From NCBI GenBank assembly GCA_003640385.1, contig RCAB01000670.1:1-27971 (forward strand): 27,971 nt of DNA. The letters are read 5' to 3'. Of the stretch, positions 22,801 to 27,971 are shown in pieces (the stretch's first letter is position 1; every line of letters starts with the position of its first letter). The DNA is from Setaria digitata. Taxonomy: Eukaryota; Nematoda; Chromadorea; Rhabditida; Setariidae. The translations under genes and the position numbers were made by a program. The notes under the pieces were generated by a model that saw only the letters and a list, made by a program, of their open reading frames with translations, did not search any database and was not told the DNA's origin.

Positions 22801-25800
22801 CGAGAAAGCTGAATATATGATAATGATAAGCCAGCATCACATCATTACCGATGGCTGGTCAATGACTATTTTTGCCACTGACTTAGCCCAATTTTATCGT
22901 TACTGTTTAAAAAATGAGTATATTCCGGAAACTTTTAAGAAGTTGTCCAAGAATGTAACTCATTTTTCGACCTGGCAACGGAGCAAGGAATTTACTCAAA
23001 CAGTACAAAAAGATCTTCAACGATTATGCACAAAGCTTCATGGACTTCAAGCAACACGAATTGTTGTACAAAAAGTACAAGAAAGCGCAACGATGGCAGA
23101 GAAGGAAATAAATCAACGAACATTTCCAATTTCAGCCAAACTTTGGACACAAATTAGTCAAAAAGCTAAACAATGTCAGCAAACAACACATACAATAATG
23201 CTTGCTGCATTTCTGTGCCTCATTCGAAAATTTTCCGATGATTATACTAATAATACAGTTGTGATCGGTTGTCCGGTTTCCGGAAGAACAGCAACAAGGG
23301 AAATGAAATCTGTCATTGGGTACTTTTTGAATAATATTATTCTGGTTGTTAAGGATTTGAAAATTAATGCACCTAGTAGTGTTCTTCTCCAGCAAATTAG
23401 CGAAGCATTTCAGGATGCTCGATCTTTTGAGCATGTACCGTTTCATTTGTTGGTTGCTAAGATAATAACATATGAGCAGCGAAATATTCATCAGCATCCT
23501 ATCTTTGAGATATTTTTTAACTATCGTCATAATTTAGAATTTCCGCGAATTGAAATTTCAAATGTGAGAAGTACGATAACTCAGCTTACTACCAATAATG
23601 CATTTAATTTTGCATGTACAATTGATGAAACAGATGATGAAACTTTGGTTACTTTTGATTACAATGCTCGTTATTACTCGTCTCAGCTTATCAACGAGAT
23701 GTCTGCAGTTTATCTTAAGTTTCTTACTTCTATCAGTAGAAAATGTGATAGCAAAACCAGCAACTGGTTCACAGATTTAGAATATAGAAGCTATTTAGAT
23801 GTTTCATCACGAACACTTATCAACATTATCGAACAACAATCTAAACTCACCAATAAGCTTATTGCTTTCAATCAGACATTCATCACCTATGGCGAACTGT
23901 ATCGTATGATTTATATATTTTCCTATCAAATAGAGCAATTTTATTTGCAAAATAACGGTGAAAGTATTCGGCCAGATACAGTAATACCTATTTGTGCTGA
24001 TTCTGATTCAATAATTGTATCACTTCTAGCAGTGCAATTAACTGGTGCCGCATATGCACCCATTGATCCTGCAAATTGTTATACGAAAATTCTGCAACTG
24101 GTGCAATATATTGGTGCTTCAATTATTATTGTTCAGGAAGATAATTTGAGCCTGGATATTCCTACCATACAATTGACTAAGTTGCAATCCCTGACTAAAA
24201 TTTCAGATAAATTTAAATTAGACTATTTTTTGCAAAAGAGCTTTGGAAAGCAAAGGTTGCAAAGCTTTGATGCAGCATATATCATTTTTACTAGTGGCTC
24301 GACTGGAAAACCGAAAGCAGTCTGTGTTACACATCGAAATTTGCTTAATTTTGTGCATTCGTCAACTGCACAGACCAAATTTCGTCCAAAATTTCGAATT
24401 TATCATTCTGTAAATGTTACTTTTGATGTAAGCTGTTTGAATATTTTTACAACCTTTGCAAATGGTTCTTGTCTGGTTAGCTCTGGAAATATCCTCAATG
24501 CAGTGAGTGAAATTGTTCATGAAGGGATTCAGTTTGCATTCTTACCATCTGCTTTGTTCAATATGTTTGATGATAATGAAATTCACCAGCTTGAACGACT
24601 GGAAAAGTTGTATGTTGGAGGTGAATCACCAAATAGTCAGCAACTTCAGCGATGTTTGCAAATTGGAATTTCAATTCGTCAAATTTATGGTCCAACAGAA
24701 ACTACCATTTGGTCATTGTCAAACAGCTGTTCAGTACAAGAATACGATTGTGGTCGAGTAATTGGGACAGCGATGGAGAATGAAACAGTCTATCTTGTGG
24801 ATGCAGAAAAAAGCAGAACTTGCAGAGGTGCTAAAGGTGAACTAGTGATATGTGGAGAAGGAGTTTCACGTGGATATTTGAATCAGGAAGCCGATAGTTT
24901 CATGCGCATTAAGTTTCATCATACTAGAGAAGATCAGATTCTAAATCGTAATATGTTTTGCTATTATACTGGAGATATTGCAATGCAACTCGGTAATAAG
25001 TATCATTTCTTAGGACGAAAAGATGGGCAACTAAAGGTACGTGGTTATCGAGTTGAACCTAGAGAGATCGAAATTGCTGCAGCAAAATGGAATTTATCAG
25101 TTAGAAATAGTATTGTTTTAAAAAACGACCGATTAGAGAGTTTATTTTTATTTGTTGAAGACGAAACCGGTAGCATCTGCAGTGAGAATCTGCGAGAGCA
25201 TCTGAAACAGGAGCTTCTGCATTTTATGGTACCCGAGAAAATCATTGTGTTACGAAAGATGCCACTGAATAGAAATGGAAAGCTTAGTATTAGCTGCTTG
25301 AAAAAAATAATGGAAGAAAATGAATTTTCTGCTAACAAGAGAACTACAGCATGGATTCAGACTGACGAAGTTTTATCCAAAAGAGTGAAAGAAATTTGGT
25401 GCCAGGTACTTGGTGTAATCCAACATGAAGCAAGTAGTAATTTTTTTAAACTAGGTGGACATTCTCTGCTATTAGTGCTTCTTCGAAATAAACTTCGTGA
25501 TGAGTTCAAGTTTAATCTTAGCTTCGAACAGTTCTATTGTCAGCCAACATTAGAAGCGCTTATTCATACTGTAAAGACCGAAATGAATTCATCCAACAGA
25601 ATAGTGGACAGAAAACAAATGCTAAACTTCCAAATTTATGACGATCATACGAACCTCATCGATCCTTGCTTGGACTGTAAGCCAAAATTGGAATCACAAA
25701 ATTCTTTATTGTATTCTACGTCAAAATTGGAATTAAAATTTGTGAATCTTCGAGAGACCACAGCATCAAACGGTAATCTATATCTGATACATGCTATTGC

Positions 25801-27235
25801 TGGTGCTGTATATTCTTACTTTGGACTGATTTCAACTATACCACAAGGTCTAAATATTTATGCAATTGAATATGAATTTCATTATCCTTCCAATTCTCTA
25901 ATGGAGCTTGCATCATTCTACTCCAAACAAGTAAATAAAGTTTCTTTTGCAACTTCTTAATTCTCTAACATAATATTTAAACATGATTTATTTTTGGAGA
26001 GAAAAGAAAGTTTGCCATCAAATACAATCAATTGAAAGTGATTGTTATCAAAATTTCATCAAAATGTGACATTNCATAATATTTAAACATGATTTATTTT
26101 TGGAGAGAAAAGAAAGTTTGCCATTAAATACAATCAATTGAAAGTGATTGTTATCAAAATTTCATCAAAATGTGACATTTCGCATGTCAAACATATTCAT
26201 TTACTTGTTTTTCTTTTGAAATTATTTTTGCATCTTCATTTCACAAATGTGTACTAAACAACTGAGGAATTTTATCTTTTATCAAAACTTTTAACTCCAA
26301 CAATTACATTTTAATTTCATTTTTGCTCTATCTCGATGAAAATGCTTAGATTGCCAAGCACAGTACTGAAATGGATAATGGAATATATTTGATGGGACAT
26401 TCATTAGGTGGAATTTTGGCACGAGAAATAGCTCAGCTACTTTGCGATGATAGCAAGAAAGAAGTATCATTTGTTATAATGCTTGATTCATGGTCCATCG
26501 GTACTGGCACATTAGATGTAAACACCGTTAAATGTTACCTTCAGGTTTTAATTTCTATTCTTTTTCATCCTACTTTTCTTTTTTTTGTTTTTGGACAGAA
26601 TTGTGATAGTATTTTTAGTTTAGGAAAGATTAGCAGAGTGTCCGGGTAAAGAAGAGTATATCAAGAAATCGGAGATGTTGACGAAACTTCTGCAAAAGCA
26701 TCAATTTTCAATTAGTTCGATCAAAATTTATCTCCTGAAAGCAAAGAAGCACGAGAATTCTCCTCTCAGATCAACACTCAGGTTACAGGATCAGTTCAGG
26801 ACAGAAATGCTACGTAAAAAAAAAAAAAAAAAAAAAAAAAAACTGGACCAGAAAAAATTCAGAAAATAGGTTACAAAAAAAAAAAAAGTTTTATTAGTTG
26901 TTGTTAAGAATGCTATTGTTCATTTACATTCCGCTCATTTAAAAAAAGAAAAACACGTCTCTACTACTATTGCATTTTCATTCGTATTTCTGGAATAACC
27001 ATTTAAAGTATTTCTGTTCTTTAGAGAATTAAATGGAGAGAAACAAACAGGATGGTTAATTTCAAACGGCTGGCAGAAGTATTCTACGAAGAAGGTGGAT
27101 ATATTTCTGGTTGATGGTGATCATGATTCCATGTTACAGCCACAGAACATAATTTTTCTCAATCGTATTTTTGCCTATATTTATTCTGAGAATGGAATTG
27201 TGAAAACTTACAATAACTTTCCCAGTCCCAGCTAA
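4865..27235 (+). CDS. pks-1: Giant hybrid polyketide synthase / nonribosomal peptide synthetase (nemamide-synthetase PKS-1-like)
   Basis: The coding sequence is join(4865-25930, 26350-26544, 26624-26781, 27025-27235), 7209 residues. The three 3' introns obey GT-AG, and their phases (0, 0, 2) restore a continuous thioesterase. Domains by residue: inactive AT ~100-330, DH-like 335-590, KS1 645-1047, inactive AT ~1062-1325, DH-like 1328-1590, ACP 1612-1689, KR 1793-2151, ACP 2204-2280, AT 2389-2716, DH 2735-3004, KS2 3070-3475, inactive AT 3497-3765, KR 3823-4246, ACP 4278-4350, KS3 4366-4760, AT 4779-5215, KR 5226-5742, ACP 5761-5838, C 5857-6292, A 6313-6816, PCP 6826-6909, TE ~6966-7209. The type I PKS modules extend a chain with malonyl units. 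The C-A-PCP module adds an amino acid and the TE releases the product. In C. elegans, PKS-1 and NRPS-1 make the nemamides in the CAN neurons. Orthology here is inferred from architecture. The gene symbol is by analogy, and C. elegans PKS-1 is somewhat longer. Confidence 0.93.
5162..5854 (+). other. Degenerate acyltransferase-like domain 1 (N-terminal)
   Basis: Residues ~100-330. The helix before the active site (EHCAAVTYAIVRLLFHIGYNPE) and the stretch after it (LAAKNAIKLEEA) align with the classic AT pattern. Where GHSxGE should be, the protein reads GLDTLI (G173 to I178), so the nucleophilic Ser and its His neighbour are gone. No FHS-type specificity motif follows. It is probably a structural relic or docking element. 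No KS precedes it. Confidence 0.6.
5867..6634 (+). other. Dehydratase-like (double hotdog) domain 1
   Basis: Residues ~335-590. The first hotdog carries NHLVHNYNILSA with the likely catalytic His346, but the Gly and Pro of HxxxGxxxxP are Asn350 and Ser355. The second hotdog has the YRGEF version of YGPxF and a good DGAMQ motif with Asp499. His and Asp are present, so activity is possible, but the loop is altered. It directly precedes KS1. Confidence 0.65.
6797..8007 (+). other. Ketosynthase KS1
   Basis: Residues ~645-1047. It has a complete active site: DTACSSS with Cys807, EAHGTGT with His943, and THFGHPEATAG with His976. DPQQRILLE and the FGISGTNA C-terminal motif are also intact. It should be a competent decarboxylative condensing domain. 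It follows the N-terminal AT-like/DH-like pair and is followed by another inactive AT. Confidence 0.9.
8048..8838 (+). other. Degenerate acyltransferase domain 2
   Basis: Residues ~1062-1325. The AT framework is recognisable by the KS-AT linker, the AGQLALIAFLFDAGI helix and the closing LPNYQFERESFW motif. The GHSxGE position reads YPNDKL (1214-1219), so Ser is replaced by Asn and the flanking Gly and His are lost. It is probably catalytically dead and retained as a structural unit in the KS-AT block. Confidence 0.75.
8854..9630 (+). other. Dehydratase-like domain 2, Asp replaced by Glu
   Basis: Residues ~1330-1590. It starts TDHWLIGRL, which keeps His1334 and Gly1338 of HxxxGxxxxP but lacks the Pro. 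The second hotdog has the GIQYETTYQ version of YGPxF. The usual DxxxQ motif is ETLMQ with Glu1514 at the Asp position. Reduced or absent dehydratase activity is likely. Confidence 0.6.
9698..9931 (+). other. Acyl carrier protein ACP1
   Basis: Residues ~1612-1689, with phosphopantetheine attachment motif LGLDSL and Ser1647. It lies between DH-like domain 2 and KR1, so this module carries one ACP before and one after its ketoreductase. Confidence 0.88.
10243..11321 (+). other. Ketoreductase KR1
   Basis: Residues ~1793-2151, including a structural subdomain and the catalytic Rossmann part. TGGLGGIG (1921-1928) is a perfect NADPH motif. Catalytic Ser2049 and Tyr2062 have the usual 13-residue spacing, within GNHGQCNYSAANAFADEL. 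The LDD-type stereo position reads IHD, which weakly suggests a B-type reductase. It should be active. Confidence 0.88.
11474..11704 (+). other. Acyl carrier protein ACP2
   Basis: Residues ~2204-2280, motif DLGLDSF with Ser2238, followed by the usual helix (VLSIFEHPTVEKLSRYIESL). It closes the KS1 module. The next domain is an AT, not a KS. Confidence 0.9.
12029..13012 (+). other. Acyltransferase AT3, active, malonyl-type
   Basis: Residues ~2389-2716. SGQGSQ (near 2399), GHSIGE with Ser2488, and YPFHSS with His2587 are all present. Phe before the catalytic His is typical of malonyl-CoA selectivity (HAFH family), whereas YASH would indicate methylmalonyl. It is one of only two ATs in the protein with an intact nucleophile, and it follows ACP2 without a KS of its own. 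Confidence 0.88.
13066..13875 (+). other. Dehydratase DH3, intact
   Basis: Residues ~2735-3004. HLINGKIALP is an intact HxxxGxxxxP (His2752, Pro2761). The YGLQYGPTY motif and LIDGALQ (Asp2923, Gln2927) are both canonical. It is the only DH here with every signature residue, and probably the one making double bonds in the chain. Confidence 0.87.
14072..15286 (+). other. Ketosynthase KS2
   Basis: Residues ~3070-3475. Active site: DTACSSF with Cys3215, EAHAAGT with His3359, and SSIGHCEAAAG with His3400. EAHAAGT departs from the EAHGTGT consensus. The N-terminal segment between the FPG motif and DPQQR is roughly 25-30 residues shorter than in KS1. It is probably still a condensing enzyme. Confidence 0.87.
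15353..16159 (+). other. Degenerate acyltransferase domain 4
   Basis: Residues ~3497-3765. The helix FQFIAKLSLISFLLSIGINP aligns with the AT core, but the GHSxGE site reads ATNRTD (3641-3646), with no Ser nucleophile. The closing KKKYWPF resembles the post-AT linker. It is inferred to be inactive. Confidence 0.65.
16331..17602 (+). other. Ketoreductase KR2 with eroded cofactor site
   Basis: Residues ~3823-4246. Catalytic Ser4146 and Tyr4159 are present (FSSAATIL, then GQANYVVAN). The NADPH motif is TGNIHGIA (4031-4038) instead of TGGxGGIG, which loses two of the glycines. The C-terminal WGPWNGRGLL is normal. Activity is doubtful. If inactive, the beta-keto group of this module would persist. 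Confidence 0.78.
17696..17914 (+). other. Acyl carrier protein ACP3
   Basis: Residues ~4278-4350, motif MGMDSL with Ser4310, ending with YEYCTVETLSQHI. It closes the KS2 module. Confidence 0.88.
17960..19143 (+). other. Ketosynthase KS3
   Basis: Residues ~4366-4760. The active site is SACST with Cys4516, ECHGTGT with His4651, and ANIGHALAGAG with His4685. The N-terminal loop before DPQIR is shortened, as in KS2. GIGGTNAHIILE is intact. YSACST, rather than DTACSS, is the form often seen in KS domains of hybrid PKS-NRPS systems. Confidence 0.9.
19200..20509 (+). other. Acyltransferase AT5, active, malonyl-type
   Basis: Residues ~4779-5215. It has APQGLEYPHMG, GHSLGE with Ser4957, YGFHSS with His5065, and closing LPNYQFEKD. 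Phe before the His favours malonyl-CoA. It is the second of two intact ATs. Confidence 0.9.
20540..22090 (+). other. Ketoreductase KR3
   Basis: Residues ~5226-5742, including a long structural subdomain. FGGFGSIG (Gly5482 onward) is a usable NADPH motif. Ser5634 and Tyr5647 (NSSMNALFGFPGNSDYAASN) have correct spacing. It should be active and would give a hydroxyl before the chain reaches the C domain. Confidence 0.83.
22145..22378 (+). other. Carrier protein ACP4 upstream of the condensation domain
   Basis: Residues ~5761-5838, motif LGGHSL with Ser5794. This PCP-like sequence sits at the PKS-to-NRPS junction and would donate the polyketide acyl chain to the C domain. Confidence 0.9.
22433..23740 (+). 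other. NRPS condensation (C) domain
   Basis: Residues ~5857-6292. It starts IPLSYPQENMY (C1). SLRTTF (C2) and HHIITDG (C3; His5992 catalytic, Asp5996) are intact, followed by IGYFLNN (C5). It forms the amide between the polyketide and the first amino acid. Confidence 0.93.
23800..25312 (+). other. NRPS adenylation (A) domain
   Basis: Residues ~6313-6816. Core motifs in order: FTSGSTGKPK (A3, from 6475), FDVS (A4, Asp6521), YGPTETT (A5, from 6608), YTGD (A7, Asp6704), GRKDGQLKVRGYRVEP (A8) and NRNGK (A10, Lys6806). All look functional. Reading the ten specificity positions by eye gives D-V-L-A-Y-G-I-I-W-K. Asp at position 235 indicates an alpha-amino acid. The code is closest, among those I know, to glycine-type codes. 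Confidence 0.93.
25339..25590 (+). other. Peptidyl carrier protein (PCP)
   Basis: Residues ~6826-6909, motif LGGHSLLL with Ser6867, then EQFYCQPTLEALIHTV. It carries the aminoacyl and then the hybrid chain before the TE. Confidence 0.93.
25931..26349 (+). other. Intron 1 of the PKS-NRPS gene
   Basis: 419 nt, donor CAA|gtaaat, acceptor gcttag|ATT, phase 0. The reading frame runs nine codons into it before TAA at 25958-25960. Joining Q7022 to I7023 gives SKQ-IAKHS, a normal type I thioesterase sequence. It contains a tandem duplication and an N. Confidence 0.88.
25969..26180. repeat. Tandem duplication, 2 x 106 bp, separated by an ambiguous base
   Basis: Copy 1 is 25969-26074, where 26074 is N. 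Copy 2 is 26075-26180. They differ at one position (C at 26019, T at 26125). The lone N at the exact junction suggests two overlapping sequence ends joined without merging, i.e. an assembly artefact or two alleles, more than a biological duplication. Confidence 0.9.
26545..26623 (+). other. Intron 2 of the PKS-NRPS gene
   Basis: 79 nt, donor TTCAG|gtttta, acceptor ttttagtttag|GAA, phase 0. The alternative acceptor five bases upstream leads to an immediate stop in the required frame, so the downstream one is chosen. Confidence 0.8.
26782..27024 (+). other. Intron 3 of the PKS-NRPS gene
   Basis: 243 nt, donor CTCAG|gttaca, acceptor ttctttag|A, phase 2 (AG|A gives Arg7140). It contains a long A run (26816-26842). 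The exon-3 frame stays open into it by chance and ends at 26869. Confidence 0.78.
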
Positions 27236-27345
27236 TCTTTTGTTAGTAGTAACATTATTCTACAGGAATCTTTCGATATCATAAGATACGTATGTTACAA
27301 ATGCATTCAACGAAGTGAATGATGATTTCGTATTTAACGTGCAGC

Positions 27346-27351
27346 AATAAA
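27346..27351 (+). terminator. Polyadenylation signal AATAAA of the PKS-NRPS gene
   Basis: A canonical AATAAA lies 110 nt after the TAA stop, consistent with a short nematode 3' UTR (27236 to about 27370). Confidence 0.7.
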
Positions 27352-27907
27352 GACCAGCTTTAAATTGGAAAAAACCACACTGCAGTGGGAAAGTGCTTAA
27401 AAGTTCAAAATTCAAGATGTCCATAAAATTTCATGAGAAATCTGCAATATTTACTTATCTTTTTGGTTTAAACAAGTTTTACTTTTACCAGAGGATGCAT
27501 CCATTACTTCTCTAATGAGAATTTTTTGCACAAACAATTCCCAGCGAACAATTAAAGAAAGCTAACGATGCTAACAATCAATCAAAAAAAGATTGTAGGA
27601 ATTCAAAAGTTAACAAAATGTGATATAAAACGACATAAGGATATAAAATTTAGTAATACACAAGCATCCAAGAACTTTTAGCAGATCATCTTCACATACA
27701 TTAGCATCAAATATGACCTCACTCCATTGACTTCGCTCAACCGTTATTTTTTTTTCTTTTTTTTTCAACTTTTTCGTAAAATTCTTCGCCATTCTGCAGT
27801 ATTCGTTGCTTTGTTCAACCAATTAGTCTTCCACTGGTTCGATGCCGCACATTTCATACGATAAAATTGCTCCACTGACGACACATGAATAATACTGCTG
27901 AAATTTT
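27352..27907. other. Region downstream of the PKS-NRPS gene, nothing confidently coding
   Basis: AT-rich. On the minus strand there is an open frame (27822-27610) with a Lys-rich stretch opposite a T run, but it lacks an ATG at its start and matches no family I know. It may include 3' exons or the UTR of the minus-strand gene suspected at the right edge. Confidence 0.5.
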
Positions 27908-27971
27908 TTACATTTGAAGCAACATTGTACGACGAGCCGATTCTCGATCAGCAAATTCAATGAAACAATAA
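27908..27971 (-). CDS. Possible RRM-like exon fragment at the window edge (partial)
   Basis: Reading the minus strand from 27970, one frame gives YCFIEFADRESARRTMLLQM. The YCFIEF part fits the RNP1 motif of an RNA recognition motif, and the following Ala-rich helix fits the second RRM helix. The frame then meets TAA, but AT|gtaaaa at 27913/27912 is an acceptable donor, and a following NG would be expected in an RRM. No matching next exon was found, and another frame of the same strand is also open to the edge, so the call is weak. Confidence 0.3.
   Translation of the reverse strand, partial: YCFIEFADRESARRTMLLQM

Larger units (their letters stand above)
25760..27235 (+). other. C-terminal thioesterase (TE), split over four exons
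   Basis: The first exon encodes the N-terminal strand (NLYLIHAIAGAVYSYFGL) up to FYSKQ. It joins IAK in exon 2, which holds LMGHSLGG (Ser7040) and FVIMLDSWS (Asp7068). Exon 3 (ERLAECPGKEEYIKK onward) is the helical lid. Exon 4 ends with FLVDGDHDSML (His7173) and the stop TAA at 27233-27235. The triad is complete. It probably hydrolyses, cyclises or transfers the chain. Confidence 0.9.

Noticed and set aside
4865..25930. Bacterial contamination or recent bacterial transfer as the source of the PKS-NRPS.
   Set aside because: The gene has spliceosomal introns in the TE, an AATAAA signal, host-like AT-rich codon use and an acceptor at its start, and nematodes are known to carry such a gene.
25931..25960. 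In-frame extension VNKVSFATS as the C-terminus of the giant protein.
   Set aside because: It begins at a gtaaat donor and interrupts the thioesterase. Splicing to 26350 restores a normal TE with a full triad.
26675..26869. Stand-alone small gene with a poly-lysine tail.
   Set aside because: The first part is exon 3 of the TE. The poly-Lys tail is intronic read-through over an A run, and splicing out at 26781 joins in phase to the exon with GDHDSM.
27610..27822. Minus-strand frame with a Lys-rich segment (70 codons).
   Set aside because: It opens at TTG directly after a stop, its Lys run is the complement of a T tract, and no domain was recognised. It may be exon or UTR of an edge gene, but this cannot be supported.

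Overview
This window is nuclear DNA from a nematode, and it is dominated by one giant gene for a hybrid polyketide synthase / nonribosomal peptide synthetase (PKS-NRPS). The evidence for a nematode is AT-rich DNA with many poly-A/T runs, short GT-AG introns with U-rich acceptors of the tttcag/ttttag type, and a multimodular PKS-NRPS whose domain content matches nematode PKS-1, the nemamide synthetase of Caenorhabditis elegans. The clade is not proven. Composition suggests a clade III / filarial-like worm, but that is a guess.

Layout. (1) 419-1185, minus strand: the first two coding exons of a secreted, Cys-containing protein with a signal peptide, probably the N-terminus of a nematode class-3 lipase-like protein, running off the left edge. 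(2) 1186-4861: about 3.7 kb, largely non-coding, with a foldback repeat, TA-rich stretches, long T and A runs and one weak candidate small gene. (3) 4865-27235, plus strand: the PKS-NRPS gene. It has one uninterrupted 21,066-nt coding exon (to 25930) and three short exons (26350-26544, 26624-26781, 27025-27235) that I reconstructed from splice sites and reading-frame phase. The predicted protein is 7209 residues. The continuous open frame would stop in intron 1 at 25960 and lose most of the thioesterase. (4) 27346: AATAAA signal about 110 nt after the stop. (5) The right edge holds a possible RRM-like fragment of a convergent minus-strand gene.

Assembly line, in order (o marks a domain whose key residues are lost): ATo - DH-like - KS1 - ATo - DHo - ACP1 - KR1 - ACP2 - AT - DH - KS2 - ATo - KR2 (cofactor site eroded) - ACP3 - KS3 - AT - KR3 - ACP4 - C - A - PCP - TE. 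All three KS domains keep Cys-His-His. Only two of the five AT regions keep the GHSxG serine, so malonyl units must be shared between modules or supplied in trans. The last module condenses an amino acid onto the polyketide chain. The C-terminal thioesterase has a complete Ser-Asp-His triad and would release or hand over the product. In C. elegans the corresponding chain is finished by a second protein, NRPS-1, whose gene is not in this window.
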